From Castor canadensis (Eukaryota; Chordata; Mammalia; Rodentia; Castoridae), in NCBI RefSeq assembly GCF_047511655.1, contig NC_133389.1, positions 127,975,973-128,039,972 on the forward strand: a stretch of DNA of 64,000 nucleotides, written 5' to 3'. A program made the position numbers and the translations under genes. The notes under the pieces were generated by a model. That model saw only the letters and a program-made list of their open reading frames with translations. It was not told the DNA's origin and searched no databases. Below are positions 37,080 to 50,168 of this stretch, one piece after another. Each line of letters begins with the position of its first letter. The first letter of the stretch is position 1.

Positions 37080-38085
37080 GTTGTTAACATGCTATGTTAT
37101 ATTATTTCACTATAATAAAATTTACTTTGGTTTTTCAACTAATATGTACAGTAAACCTATCTTATGTGGATTTATTACATGTGGTTTTGAGCAAGTGTGG
37201 TCAAAAAATAATAAGTAAAAAGCTCTAAAGAAATTTCAGAAACAAAAATTTAAAATTCCTGTGCACATTATACAGCTTGGTTGATGTGGAGAAGCTTTCA
37301 GTCAGTCCCGCATTATCAGTTGTATTTAAATCTTTATGTGATTTGCTGAGTGTTTCTCTGCCCTTAAGTTTTAAAAAATATGCCCCCCAAAGCAAATTGT
37401 GTCCAAAAAGCAAGGTAAGAGTTATAATAATCTTCCCAAGCCAAAAAAGGGCACATAGTTAAAGTGATACAATGAAAATTTGAGATTTGCTGAAAGGTGG
37501 TATGTCTTTAGTGGGAGTTGGGTGGCATTATGGGAAAAGTGAACCGAGCACCCACAGTACAATAATGAATTCTGTGCATCCTGAACCTGCGTGGTTTTTC
37601 ATCAGTGGTGGTGTCCTTGGAACCACAGAACCTCGGATACCAAGAGTCTACTGTTATCAGTAGTGTTTCAAGCTCAGCAAACACTTAGCTAACAATCTTT
37701 TAGAAAGCTTTAAAGTTTTATAATAGAAATTTAAAACACATTCAAAGGTAAAGATAAAAGGGTAAATTCTCCCCTATCCTCCAGTTTCAACAGTCATCAA
37801 CACATGGTCAAGCTGTGTGTTCTATTTTTCCTCTCTTCTACTCCCTTCCCTCACTATTCCCATGTAATATTGAAATAAATTCCAGAAATGATAATTTTTA
37901 CATTATAAATATTTAAGTATGATTTCAACGAGGTTTCTTCACTTATTTTTATTTATTTATTTATTTTTGCTGACCCTGGGAAACCTCAGGACCTTTATTT
38001 TGCAAGAGAACTGGTAATGGCTGTCACTGTTGTCCTTCCTCAGTGTTCCTCCTTTTAAAAAAAAATTATTTATTTTTCCTTCTTT

Positions 38086-38155
38086 CTTTTATTTTATCAT
38101 TTTTACATTTACTTACATGTGAATACATTGTTTGGGCCACCTCCCCTCTCCCCTT
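38086..38155 (-). repeat. Very short L1 3'-end insertion
   Basis: ATTTACTTACATGTGAATAC then ATTGTTTGGGCCACCTCCCC matches the 3' UTR ends of the young L1s at 31.9 and 61.5 kb. Confidence 0.6.
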
Positions 38156-38291
38156 CTTCACTTATCTGGAATTATTTCACAAAATTTTTTACCTTGTTGA
38201 GTACTATTTTTGTTGCATTGTATTACAGACAGAATAGAAAAGGCATGATAAATTGTTTATTCTTTCTTTATTTACTAGCTCTTTTGAGTTA

Positions 38292-38370
38292 TTTTATTTA
38301 TTTATTGGCAGTACAGGGCCTCACACTTGCTAGGCAGATGCTTTTTCCCCTTGAGCCACTTGACCAGTCC
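38292..38370 (-). repeat. ID-like SINE with (ATTT)n tail
   Basis: TTGGCAGTACAGGGCCTCAC: the B-box end is shortened; GAGCCACTTGACCAGTCC follows. Confidence 0.65.
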
Positions 38371-38599
38371 TATTTACCAGTTTTTAGAATGAGCCATGTT
38401 TAATTATAAACCATCAGGAAATGAAGATGGAGCAACTTATCTCACAGAGTAACAGTGACCAACATATTCTTAAGGGAATTTGGATGATTTTCTGTCCTTG
38501 AAAGAAACCTGGACTAGGTGTTCTCTACGGTGAGATTGTACAAATCAGATAGATCTCTATGAGCTCTCATCAAAATTTTTCTGGCTCAGTAAAAATATT

Positions 38600-39235
38600 T
38601 ATGCTTCATTTCTTTTTTATTCATTTGTTTGTTTTTATTGTTATGCTGGGTGGGGGTACATTGTGGCATTTACAAAAGTTCTTACAATGTATCGAATATA
38701 TCACACTTGAATTCACCCCCTCCATCATTCTCCTTTGTCCCTCCTCCCCCATTCCTGGAACAGTTTCAACAGGTCTCATTTTTGCATTTACATACATATG
38801 GACACAGTATTTGCACCATATTCACTCTCCCACACCCTTTTCCCACCTCCTCCCTGGTCCCACTGATATCAATTCCTTAGTCAGGACCTGTTCTGCCCTC
38901 TTTTCAATTTTGTAAAAGAAAAAAATGACATTTTTGTCTGTTTAAGATAGCTACATAGAGCATTTCCTTGTGACATTTCCATGTGTGTATATATTATAAC
39001 CTGAATTGGTTCATCTCCTCTATTTCTCTTCTTTCTACCTTACTCCCCTTCTTATGGTGGTTTCATCAGGTTTAAATATTCTATATTCATTCTTGTATAG
39101 AGAGCACATCAACCATATTCACTTTCTCAACTTCCTTCCTTCTTGTATGTAACCTCCTCTTAATGTGACCTGTTTTTCATAGTATTGCTGTATTTGTGTT
39201 AGGTCTATATTCCACATATGTGAGAAAACATGCTT
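38600..39235 (-). repeat. L1 3' UTR, 5'-truncated
   Basis: Reverse L1 3' UTR: GGGTGGGGGTACATTGTGGC, CCACTGATATCAATTCC, GTCAGGACCTGTTCTGCCCT, TAGCTACATAGAGCATTTCC and a ...AGGTCTATATTCCACATATG end. The middle aligns with the 3' UTR of the element at 31.9 kb. Confidence 0.75.
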
Positions 39236-39419
39236 TATTTCTTAATTTTTAAAAAGAACTAGTTAATAAACTCCAGTGTGAGGAGTAGACATTACCCTAA
39301 CATGTAGTATACTTTTTTTGTCAACAAATCTGCAATAATTTTGTAGGTTTGTCTCAAAGTTATGGACAGTTACATAATATCCTCAGGAACTACTTCACTA
39401 TCTCAAGTGTTTTTTTAAT

Positions 39420-39985
39420 GTAATTTTTAAAAATTTATATTTTAAAATTAAGTTCTTTAAATGTTAAACAATGAGAAGAAAGCTGCAAGAAAAGTACAGA
39501 GAATTGTTCACTCTTTACCCTTCACCAATTCTTGCCATTTTCTGCACTTTTAATATTCTTCCTGTCTTTTTTTGATTATACTATACACACACACACACAC
39601 ACAGGTATGGTATTGTCTGTATACCTAGACATCCATGTATCCATCATCTATACACATATGCACACATTATGCATATATTTGTAGTTTTCTAAGCCATTTG
39701 AAGGTAGGTTGCATGCATCTGTGCATGTTTCCTAAGAACAAGATTTTCCTATATAACTACAGAACAATTCTCAAATTCAGGAAATTTAACATTGATACAA
39801 AACCTTTTCATCCAACCTATAATTCATATTCCAATTTTACCAATTATCCAGGAAAGCTTTTTAAGGAATTTTTCTTCTCTAATACAGGATCCAGTACAAA
39901 AATCACATAACATGTTTAGTTAGTGTGTCTCTGCAGTTGATTATAATCCAGAATATTTCCTTAGCCTTTCTTTATCATTATGATA
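39420..39985 (-). repeat. Old L1 3' end (L1M type)
   Basis: Reverse landmarks CTTTACCCTTCACCAATTCT, TGAAGGTAGGTTGCATGCAT, AGGAAATTTAACATTGATAC and TACAGGATCCAGTACAAAAA. Contains a short (CA)n at 39585-39602. Confidence 0.6.
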
Positions 39986-40009
39986 CTACTGATATTTTGG
40001 TGTTTGTTT

Positions 40010-40097
40010 TGTTTTTGTTTTTTGGCAGTACTGGGATTTGAACTCAGGGCTTTGCACCTCTTGATGCTCTATTGCTTGAGCTATACCTCCAGTCCAA
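40010..40097 (-). repeat. ID-like SINE monomer
   Basis: GGCAGTACTGGGATTTGAAC then GCTTGAGCTATACCTCCAGT. Confidence 0.75.
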
Positions 40098-40349
40098 TAT
40101 TGGTGCTTTTGAAGAATACAGGTCAACCTGAGACTTTTTCACTGCTATAATCATATACATTGCTCAGTTCTCGGTTGTAAATAGTAGAAATTACCTCTGA
40201 TTGATTAAAGTGAGAAAGGAATTTATTGGAAGGGTATGAGGAGCTCCTTCAATATGTAAATATATCCAAATAAACACATTTTACTTTGAATATTTATGCT
40301 ATATATAAAATAATATCATTTATAAATAACAATTATAAATAATATTAGT

Positions 40350-40520
40350 GAACACTTACAATGTGCTGGACACTGTCTTTTTTATATTACATGTATTGTA
40401 ATTTACCCTATGAGGTAAATTCTTTTTCAAATATGCCTCAATTAATTTTAAAAATGAGACAACTATGGATTAAGACGGTTAAGTGCATTTTGTAAGGTCA
40501 CAGCAATAATTAGGGGCCAA
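40350..40520 (-). repeat. MIR fragment
   Basis: CCCTATGAGGTAAATTCTTT and a degraded ...AAAATGAGACAACTATGG...AAGGTCACAGCA: the reverse MIR core. Confidence 0.5.
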
Positions 40521-41399
40521 ACAAGTGTTCAAAGTCAAGGTTTGTTTGACACTAAAATCTATCCTTTTCTACTCCATGCTTTTTATAAGACAGCATTGCT
40601 TGAAAACCTTCTTATAAAATATTTGCTAGAAAATAAATGATCTGTGGCAACCTGAAACATTAAATATTATTTCTGTAGCTGTATGACAATGAGAGATGTA
40701 TGCTGAAAAACATACGCAGTTTTTAACATTTTCCCATCTTTAAAAACACTTTACAGACATGACCTAATGCTAAAGGCACTGGCTAGAAAATCCTCAGCAT
40801 GCACATCAAAGTGTACCCACTTGGGGGCACCCACAATGCAGCTTTCCTGCCTGTTCTCCTGCCTGGAAGCCTCAAACCATGCAGAGCTGGAGTTGAGCCA
40901 GCTGACAAGTTCAGCCTGCTCTAGAGGATTCAGACAGCCAGATCTGATGTCTCAAGGAATAGCTCCCCCTGCCATCTCCAAGTCTGGGGAATATCTTAGC
41001 TTGTTGCCCACACAATAAAATATTATGTGCTGCTTAAAACATTAATAATTAGTACATTTGCTACAGGCCAAATGTGCTAGATATATTGTTAGGATTTAAT
41101 GGCCAAGAACTAAAAATAATTTGCTGATTAAACATGATATATTTGTGCAGAAGATAGTTTTTGGATTTACATGTACCAAAATTAGGAATATAATAATTTG
41201 CCAGCAGGGGTAAAAAAGGTGCCATAAAATTAAGCTAAGTATTTTAAATTGTTCTTGTATTGTGTCCTTGCATTGTGTTCTCACCTGATACATGTGTTGT
41301 TGGTGTGTGTTGGTGGTCCCCAGAACAAGGAAGACTTCTGCAGTTATTGCTGCTGATGTCATCTCCGGGCCAGTCATTTGGCCATCAGCTTTACCTGAT

Positions 41400-42150
41400 A
41401 GCTGAGATTCTGTGATATCAAAGATGTCACTGACTCAAATGTTGTTGCCATGACCTTGCCTAGAAAGGGATGATTATTCTAGAGCATAAGGCAAGAAGAT
41501 ATGGAAAATGAGATTGTACTTGATGTGGCTATCACAGTGTCTCTATTAAAGAGGACTTTGAGAGTGGCCATTTTTTTATACCATATAAATCTGCCTTTCA
41601 TATGACTCATTCAACCAAAGGGAACCAAAATATAGATTAGAGAGCAACTTATGGGTGACCTGACTCAAAAGACTCTACTCAAGAGAGACGAGCTGGACCA
41701 ATCTTCTGCTCACTCAGGAGAATTTGCTTTGGGAAGCAGAATATGTGGTGGGCAGTAGTAGGAACTGACACAAAAGAATGAATAAAGGGGCTTAATGTAG
41801 AATACAGGCCAAGAGCAAAGCCAGGTTATGAGGAAGCCAAGCTTTGAAAAAGGCAAAGCAATAATTAAGCAGAAGCTACAAGAAGGAGAAAAGGTAGAGA
41901 AGAAGAGGAATCCAGTCTTTAGGGAGAGGAGTAACAAGGAGCCATATAAAGAGAAGCAGAGACAGGGTGTGGTGGAGCACTTATGAGAAGATTTAGTTCT
42001 TGCTCCTGAGGGTGCTTGAGTACAGTCCCAGTTTCTGTTCCAGCTTTGGCCCCTGTTCATTGACTGCCAGGAGATCCTTGCTTTGTCCTAAGTCTTACAA
42101 TAAACAGCCATTACTTGTGGAAACTGGAATGAATATGTATTCCCTTACAA
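41400..42150. other. Unclassified stretch with weak LTR-like look
   Basis: Purine-rich DNA ending ...GCCATATAAAGAGAAGCA... then TTACAATAAACAGCCATTAC at 42105. The TATA-like and AATAAA-like spacing is reminiscent of a solo LTR. No family was recognised and no terminal repeats confirmed. Confidence 0.2.
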
Positions 42151-42214
42151 CTAAAGAGGCTAACTAAAGAGCAATATAAAGGAATAATATTACTGCTTCC
42201 TGTTCCAAGTGTCT

Positions 42215-42455
42215 TTTAAAAATTGTGGTAAAACATATAACATGAAATTTACCACTATAACCATTTAAGTTTACAGTTTCGTGGCACTAACTCATTCAAA
42301 ATATTGTATAGGTACTGCCACACTATCTATCCATCTCCAGAACATTTTCATTTTCCCACAGTGATCCTCTGTACCCATTAAACAGTAACTCTAGCTCTTC
42401 ACAGCCTGGTAGCCACCATTCTATTTTCAGTCTCCATGAATTTATGCAGAGTCTT
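42215..42455 (-). repeat. Old L1 3' end
   Basis: Reverse AAATTTACCACTATAACCAT, CCATCTCCAGAACATTTTCA and GTACCCATTAAACAGTAACT, as in the copy at 18.4 kb. Confidence 0.65.
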
Positions 42456-42469
42456 TTTTGAGTGAAAAA

Positions 42470-44150
42470 TATTGATATCGAATGGTTAGGATTTATTTAT
42501 ACAGCAAGCCTGTAAGTGATAAAGCCACTGTCCTGAGTCTTGGGGATCTGCAGTTATCCCAAATAGCCTAGAAAGCATAGACTGTATGATGTGAGATCAG
42601 TCAACTGCAGGAATATGCATCAGACAGTAAACCAGACCCGAACGAGAGGCCTCAAAGGAGTCTGTTGTTGGCCTATTATCTTTGCCATGTCTAGAAAAGG
42701 GGTTGGAATGTTCAGGAGAAAAACTCCTGGATGTATGAAGTAAAAGAAGTCCTTAGCTATGGGGAAAGATTAGAATCTAGGAAGAAGGAAGCTAAGGAAA
42801 TTGTGGGTTCAATTCTGCCATCTCTATATGGCTAGAACAGAATTAATAAAACAATTTGACTCTTGAAGGATATGCTTTGCTAACATCCTCCTAATGGGCT
42901 TTGAGGTATCACTGACTATACACAATTTGCCAGTGATCATCCTGACAATAAACTTAAGCTTTATGGGGAAAAGGCTTGAGGGACAAACCTAACGAGTGTC
43001 CAAGGAAGCTGAACCAAGTCACAGAATTCAAATTAAGAAATCAATTAAGGGGAACTGGGTTTCTGCATGAAGTTTCTCTGAGCAGCAGGTATGTTGATTG
43101 ATACTCGATGGGTGATATCGTTTTGATCCAGGTCAAAAGAGGATCTGAGACAGTTTGTGGGGATCAGGAATATGGTTCAGATCTTGAGAAAATAGACTGA
43201 CAGAACTGATAGATTGATGGATTGATAGAGTCCCAGTGAAGCATCTCTACAGTCACCACAGGGATGTACCACTGAATAAACCAGGGCTAGTATCAGAAGG
43301 CCATCCTACTCTACCAACTGAATTCTTATGACAGAACTCAGCATAGAGGACTGCTATTCGTTTCTTCCAGACAAGGTGAGTGAAAGCAGAGAGAAGTAGC
43401 ACATAAGTATGGCCATGTGTGGGTGGGTAGATAGCAGCTGGGTAGGATAGAGCTAGGAAGCTGGCCATTTACTTGGCTGCTGCTGAGCTGAGCAGGAGGA
43501 ACTGGCAGCGGTACAGTGTCTTGCTGTAGGATCTGGGGAAATTCTATGGCTTTATTAACCAATTCCCTTTTATAGACCATTCCAAGTAAGAATAGTGGGC
43601 ACTGTCCTGAAAACACACAACTTCCTTTCATCAGACAGAACACTGTGCACTGGATGTGGAACTCATGTACTGTGATCAGGGCATTCGTACTGAAAGCCAA
43701 CTTGGGAGACAGCTCTGTAGCACTGACCACTAGGGTTTCATGTTAATCTACATACTTCGTCCATATCTGTGATGCAGTGCTCAGATCCTTTTTTAATGAA
43801 GTACTTGTCACCCAGCTGCTAGGAAAACTATGAGTGGACAGCCTTCACCGGTCAGCCCCTTCAGGGTTTAACAAGTAGAGAGGAGCTGCCTGGCCTGAGG
43901 TCACACCTTCCCAGGGCAGCTCATATGCATAACTTTAACTCTGCCAATTCTGTCTAAATTGAGATGAGTTTGATGGGCTACTCTAGCTCTAACTCTTCTC
44001 ACAGGTCAACTGCTCAATCCTGCTTCTGTCTCCTTCCCTCCACAAGTTCTTGTCTCAACGTTACACTTTAGTGAATAACATGTCATGTGTTTACACTGTG
44101 GTGCTCAGTCTATCCTTCATGCTTATTCTTAGTTCTTATTCTCAAGTTCT
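42470..44150. other. Gene-desert DNA, no feature recognised
   Basis: About 1.7 kb of apparently unique sequence. A 130-codon minus-strand open frame (43338-43730) has no recognisable domain and no splice context. Confidence 0.45.
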
Positions 44151-44158
44151 TGTTCTAG

Positions 44159-44263
44159 GGGCTGGAGACGTGGCTCAAGTGGTAGAGCACCTGCCTAGCA
44201 AGCATGAGGCCCTGAGTTCAAACCCCAGTACCACAGATAAATAAATAAATAAATAAATAAAAT
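44159..44263 (+). repeat. ID-like SINE with (AAAT)n tail, near-consensus
   Basis: GGGGCTGGAGACGTGGCTCA, GTGGTAGAGCACCTGCCTAG and GAGTTCAAACCCCAGTACCA. Intact box A and box B make it one of the best-preserved right-half copies in the window. Confidence 0.9.
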
Positions 44264-44709
44264 CCTGTTTTGCTAAGTTGTTTTATTTCCTAGAAATGAC
44301 CAGAGGTCTGGCCTTGTACTGACTGCACTCTCAATATGGCTATCACTGCCAGTAATCTTGCATATTCCAGGAAATTTAGCAACATTAGCTAAACACTGCA
44401 TTCTGTAGTCCCAAACATTTCCAAGTACTTCAGAGACTTGGTGCTACCCTCAGTTAATAAACACTGGGTCAGCACTGCTCCTTAGGGCTGAGCCATTGTG
44501 CTAAACTGAGCCTGAAGCCTTGTTGACAAAGGGTAATGATCCCTCTTAACTTCCCTGGCTTTGCTGTGCCCTTTTCTGTCCGATGGAATAGTTGAATGTC
44601 ACTTTCTTCAGTAGATCCATCTGTAAGGAAGTCAGGGGAGGCAGAGAAGAGGAAAGAGGATGTGAGCTAGCAATAGGCCTATCCAAAGCCATGATTAAAC
44701 CACCATTAA

Positions 44710-44905
44710 TAAGAATAGCGACCACTTATGGTTCACCATGCTTCTAAATATTAGCTCATTTAATTTTCACAGCAAGCCTATGAGTCAGATACTCTCGTTT
44801 CTCCATTTTACACGTTGAGAAAATGAGGTACAAGATAACTAAATTACTTTCCCAAGGTCACATAGCTGGTAAGTCATATAACTGATTGACTTTCAATGCT
44901 GGAAG
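44710..44905 (-). repeat. MIR
   Basis: Reverse MIR: AATTTTCACAGCAAGCCTAT, CCATTTTACACGTTGAGAAA and CCCAAGGTCACATAGCTGGT. The best-preserved MIR in the window. Confidence 0.8.
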
Positions 44906-45889
44906 GTAAATTCAGTTACAACTGTGTTCCTTGCATTGTTTCTTATCGGTGTTAAGTTGAACCTAAGCAGTGTCAATGGTATTAGGATTGCCATGTTGTA
45001 ATAGATTAGTTGCTGAAAAACTGAAAGGGAATTAATATTTATTTGTTAAATCTCATTTTCCTTAAAATCATATTAAAATTTCACTGTATATCTGTGTTTG
45101 CAGCAATTCAGACCTATCCAACAGTGAATTTGGTATGTGAATTCTTGATCTTTTACCTTCAAAGGTGGTCAACAGCCTCTCCCGCTTAACCTCATGGGAT
45201 ATGCAAATATGATTTCTATGTGTGCTTTGATGTAAAATGGTACCAGACAGCCTAGCAAATTAGTGGCTATTGCAACTTTTCCTGCTCTTGCCTTCTTAGC
45301 CAAACACTGATGAATACTAAATATGCTGGACAACTTTGTGGCTTAAAGAGCCCTTTAAAAAAAAATCTCAATTTAGATTGTTTGAAGTTTAATTTTCTGA
45401 TACCAGATACCTCCCAGGCTGGAGAGAAGGTGAAGGTCAGTGTCTGGAGACACAGAAGACTGGATACCAGTCAAATAGAGGTTTATACCAGAAGGTGTCC
45501 AGTCCAATGAGATTTTTAAAGTACATTGAAATCAGAAGCAAACCTAAGGGTGGTGCTGGGAGAAGGAGTAAGTGGGAAAGAAAGACTCACATAGCACACA
45601 GCACTTTGCTGAAAGCCAAAAATGACATATATTTCATCTTATCTAAGGGCTTAAAATAAAGAGATCCATCAATCAAAGAATTATTTAAGCAAAGATCTAT
45701 CTACAAGCTCTCTCAATAGAATTGCCTGCATTTATGAAGGTCTGAGCATTTCTGGAAGCTGTGCAAGGCATTCTGACTAGTCAGAGCAACGCTTTTCATC
45801 ACCTGGTGACAGCCAAAGGCGCAGCTCAAGCTGCATCTTATTCTGGCTAAGTCAGTCTCTGGTGTTGAGATATAAGCATTAGTATTTAA

Positions 45890-46118
45890 AAAAATTTCTC
45901 AAGTAATTCTAACATCTGGGAACCAGTGTTTTTGATCAGTGTTGCTTGTACTCTATCTATATTAGAGTCATCTGGTGAGTTTGTTAAACTACACATCGCT
46001 GGATCCCACCCCAGGGTTTCTACCTCAGCAGGCTGGTGGGATCTGGGAATTTGCATTTCTAGCAAGTTCCCAGATGACACTAGTGTTCCTGGTCCAGGGA
46101 ACCACACTTTGAGAACCA
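45890..46118. mobile_element. MER5-type hAT-Charlie DNA transposon relic
   Basis: GCTGGATCCCACCCCAGGGT, GGAATTTGCATTTCTAGCAA and GAACCACACTTTGAGAACCA match the nonautonomous MER5 group. Longer and better kept than the copy at 15.6 kb. Confidence 0.75.
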
Positions 46119-46794
46119 CCCACACAGAGAATTATTTACATATTTATTAATGCCATTTGAACACATGAAAGTCATAAATTTTTGCCAGGCAACCTAAGTA
46201 GATGCAACACCCTTGGAAAGGAATCTAACCACAGTTGTGAACTCATTGCACACACTGATTCTCTGGCAGGGTTACATTCAGGCCCATCTGTTAGGCTGGC
46301 AGCATTCCCGCAGAGGATGTGCTCTGCCAATTTCTGCAGGGCATAGGTGCTAACCAAACATGGTTTTAGAGGGGTGGCTTTCATTGCACAGCAAGCACCA
46401 TTTCTTAGGCCAGGCAATCCTGCTGTTTGCAAACAGCTTCAGTCTAAGGCCACATGCCTCCTTACATCTGCAGGTGCTTGAGGACATGATTAAAAAATAA
46501 ATAATCAACAAATGGTTGATTATATTTCTCCCTCAATCTGCCTTAGCATTGTAATTTGGCACTTAGAGAAGCACTCTCTTTGGTGAGCTGGAAGTCATTC
46601 TAGAGGACTGAACACACGGAATGCTTTAAAGCTGCATGGTTTGCCTCAGCTGTATTTGTTCCTTTGAAGAAGTTGTTAGTGGTTTTTGCTTTCTTTATTT
46701 TTATTTAGGTTTTGAGCTAGATTTTCTCCCCCATTATCACCAGAATTTTGAGGTCTTCTCTGATTAGACTTTTTAAAAAATTGGTTTACATGTG

Positions 46795-47600
46795 TTTAAA
46801 AGATTTTGTTTTTTAGAGCAGTTTTAGGTTCAGAGCAATCCAGTGGAAAGTACAGAGATTTCCCCTCTATCTCTTGCCCCCACACATGCCTAGCCTCCTT
46901 GGTCATCATCATCCCCCACTACTCTGGTGCATCTGTCACAGTTGATGGTCCTCCATTGAAATATCATTATCACCCAAAGTCTGTAGTTTACATTAGGGCA
47001 TGCTTTTGGTGGTGTCCATTCTGTGAGTTGGACAAATGTATATGACATTCTCTGACCAACATAGTACACAGAGTAGTTTTATAACCCTAAAAATCTTCTG
47101 TGCTCCGTCTACTCATCTTTCCTTCTCCCCTAATCCTTTGCAACCACTGATCTTTTTACTGTCTTTATAACTTTGCCTTTTCTATAATGCCATATGGGTG
47201 GAATCATATAATATATAAACTTTTTTTTTTTTTTGGTGGGACTGGAGTTTGAATTCAGAGCTTCATGCTTGTAAAGTAGGTGCTCTACTGCTTGAGCCAC
47301 ACCTCCAGCTCTGCATAGCCTTTTCACAGGGCTTTCACTTAGTAATAAGCATTTAAGTTTCTTTCATGGCGTGATAGCTCACTTCTTTTTTATGCTAGCT
47401 AATATTCCTTTGTTTGATTATTTGGATGTAGCTGGTGTACCACAGTTTATACATTTATTCATGTACTAAAAGACATTTTAATTATTTCCAAGTTTTGGCA
47501 ATAACAAATGAAAGTTTTATAAACATACATGTACAGGGTTTTGTGTGGATGTACTTTTTCAACAACTTTGGGTGACTACCAAAGAGCATGATTGATGGGT
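46795..47600 (-). repeat. Old L1 3' end split by a SINE
   Basis: Reverse TTTAGGTTCAGAGCAATCCA, TTGGACAAATGTATATGACA, CCATATGGGTGGAATCATAT and, beyond the SINE, TTTTATGCTAGCTAATATTC. The interrupting SINE is at 47220-47314. Confidence 0.7.
47220..47314 (-). repeat. ID-like SINE nested in old L1
   Basis: T14, GGTGGGACTGGAGTTTGAAT and GCTTGAGCCACACCTCCAGC. Confidence 0.8.
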
Positions 47601-48599
47601 TCTGATGTTAACTATGGAGAGGAGGAATTTACTGGAAGGGTAGGAACTGGTTTGTGGAAATAAAAGATAATGTGAATAACCAGCAATCTGGAATGCAATT
47701 TCAAGCCTTATTGAAGCCTGAGAAAAAAGGAAAAATCTAGTCACACTGATCTTGTCTTTAAAGTTTAAATATTTTGTTCATCATGGATTTTTGCATTAAT
47801 TTTGATTTTTAAAAATATTACATTAAAATATTATTAACTTGACTACTGACATTTTGTGACTTTGTGAACTTTGCACTCCAGGTGAATGCCTTACTTGCCT
47901 CCGCCCCCTCACTCCGGGTTCTGGCCCTGGTTCTGCTGGATAAATATGGAGGCAGCTCTGAATTCTAACTAGAAGAAAACAATGTGCCCTCTCTTTGGGA
48001 TAGGATAGAAGCCCTGGTCAACTCTCACTGCTTTGAATTGCTTTGCTCAAGATTCAAATTCTGGGGCAAGATGTTGATTGGCTCAATTTGGGTCCCCAGC
48101 TCTGCCCTTCTCTCATTGACAGGTAAAGGTAGGGTCCACCTTGCCTGGCAGTTTTAGCAGAACTTCTGTTTTCAAAAGCAGATGGTGAAGAAGACTGAAA
48201 GGTGGAAACAGCAGATGTCAATTACAGATTATAGGAAAGAAAAGTAAGAAGTTTTCAGATGCAACTTATTGATCAAAATCAAATATTTGCAAAAAAAGTT
48301 ATCAGAAATTATTAAAGAAAGTCATTTGTGTGTTATCTTCAAGTAGTAGGATAATTTCATTTCCTTCTGGAATTCACATGTTGAGCTTCCTTCTTGATAT
48401 GAGGCCTTGTGGATTCTTCTGTGACGACTTCCCTGTCTCAGTGCCTTCCCTGGTTTTTGTTGTCTACCCCATCCTTCAATGGTCATGGTCCCCACTTTCC
48501 CTCTTTTGCCCAGTTCTCTTTTCACTCTGCTCCTCTCTCAAGAGTCCCCATTCATATCCCTAGCTTCTCAATTAAGAGATGAACCTTAATCACTACCTA

Positions 48600-48975
48600 C
48601 CCCATACAAAACCCAGTTTCTTATGTTTTTCTTTGTCACCACTGATGGTTCCAGTGACTCAATTTTGAAATACTGGAGTCATTCTAAACTTCCTTACTAT
48701 ATCTAATTTATTCTCATATTTCATGATAATTCCTCCTGAATATATTTTTGGTTCATTCATTCTTCTCTGTGTCATAACTTTAGCCCAAGAATCTCTTTAT
48801 CTCTTGTCTGAATAATTTTCAGTAGGCCCTTACCTGGCCTTCTCCCCTGTCGTACTTTCTGGTCCACTTCTCCCAGCATATTCTTTCTATAATTTAGGCC
48901 GTCCCCTTTCTTAAAACCCTGCAAAAGTTCTTTATGACCTTTGAGATTGAGAGTCCATTCTTCTGCCCTGATAAA
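48600..48975. other. Possible old LINE (L2-like) relic
   Basis: ATTCCTCCTGAATATATTTT, then CCCTTACCTGGCCTTCTCCC and CCTTTCTTAAAACCCTGC look like a common ancient mammalian repeat. I cannot assign the family firmly. Confidence 0.3.
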
Positions 48976-49248
48976 GTTAAAAAGATTGACATCATAAAAT
49001 AGGAACCTAGACCCTGATGGAATTAAATTAAAAATCAATAACAGAAGGAAAACTTGGAAAATTCAGTGTTATGGAAATTAAATTGCACATTCTTAAATAT
49101 CCAATGTCAAAGAATAAATTATAAGAGATGTTAGGAAATACTTTGAGATGAATGAGAATGAAACCATAAATTCCTAAATGTATGGATACAGCTAAAACAA
49201 TGCTTAGGAAATGTATAGCTATAAATGCCTAACTTAAAAAGTATTTCA

Positions 49249-49376
49249 GAGTTGGGTGTGGTAGTACAATGCCTGTAACCCCAGTACTTGAGAGACTAAA
49301 ACAGGAGGACCTTGAGTTTGAGGCCGTCTGTGCTACCTAGTGAGACCCTATCTCCAAAAACCAAAAAAGGGGGCGG
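49249..49376 (+). repeat. B1-like SINE nested in ancient L1
   Basis: GTTGGGTGTGGTAGTACAAT, GCCTGTAACCCCAGTACTTG and GTGAGACCCTATCTCCAAAA. No ID half. Confidence 0.8.
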
Positions 49377-49495
49377 ATGGGAATTTCAAGTCATAACCAG
49401 AGTTTTCATTTTAAGGCACTGAAAAAGATGAGGAAACGAAACCCAAAACAAGTAGAAAGAACTAATTAAAATTAGAGCATGGGTAAACAATAGAT

Positions 49496-49520
49496 GAGAG
49501 AGAATGAGAGAGAGAAAGAC

Positions 49521-49553
<33 letters not shown>
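49496..49553. repeat. (GA)n microsatellite
   Basis: Imperfect then pure GA run, in ancient L1 sequence. Confidence 0.9.
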
Positions 49554-49557
<4 letters not shown>

Positions 49558-49620
49558 TGTCTTAGCTTACTAAAATTTGAGATGAAAGAGGAAAGATCAC
49601 TACCAATTTAAAAATCAAAG

Positions 49621-49835
49621 GTGCCGGGCACTGGTGGCTCGTACCTGTCATCTTAGCTACTTAGGAGGCAGAGATCAGGAGGACTGTGGTTTGAAGCTAG
49701 CCCCAGGCAAATAGTTCACAATATGCTATCTTGAAAAAAAAAAAATCACAAAAAAGGTCTGGTGGAGTGGCTCAAGGTATAGGTATAGGCTCTGAGTTTA
49801 AACCCCAGCACCACAAAAAAAAAAGAAAGAAAGAA
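49621..49835 (+). repeat. 7SL+ID dimeric SINE (short-right-half subtype)
   Basis: TGCCGGGCACTGGTGGCTCG, AGGTCTGGTGGAGTGGCTCA, then AGGTATAGGTATAGGCTCTG with a 6-base duplication, and an A/GAAA tail. Confidence 0.85.
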
Positions 49836-50168
49836 AACAACCCAAAGGGATTTATTATGAATGATATATTACAAGAAATTATATAACACAAGACATAAGA
49901 TGAAGTGGACAAATTTCTAGAAAGACAAACTATCAAAGTAAGCCCAAGAAGAAATGGAAAATCTGAACAGAGTGATATAAGTAAAGAGACTAAATCAGGA
50001 ATCAAAAAAACTCCTCTCAAAGATTAGCCCAGGACCACAGAGCTTCACTGATGAATTTTAATCATTTAACAGATTTGTCCAAAAAAACAGAAGAAGAGAG
50101 AACACTCATTATATGAGGCCTGAATTATCCACGAACCAAAAACAGACAAGAACATCAAAAGATAACTA

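Larger units (their letters stand above)
35690..37125 (+). repeat. Old L1 (ORF2 C-terminus and 3' end), interrupted twice by SINEs
   Basis: Plus-strand ORF2 remnants: AATGGATCAAAGGCTTAACG, TTTGAAACTTTTGCTCATCA, CTGGTGGGAATGTAAAATGG, ATGTCCATCAACAAATGAAT and TGGAATATTATTCAGCC. The end region is GTTATATTATTTCACTATAATAAAA. SINE insertions are at 36166-36385 and 37002-37079. Confidence 0.8.

Noticed and set aside
43338-43730. 130-codon minus-strand open frame in unique desert DNA
   Set aside because: No recognisable domain, no flanking acceptor/donor pair in frame, no CpG or promoter context; within chance expectation.
49496-49553. Possible CRISPR-like or satellite array
   Set aside because: Simple (GA)n repeat with no spacers; the host is a mammal.
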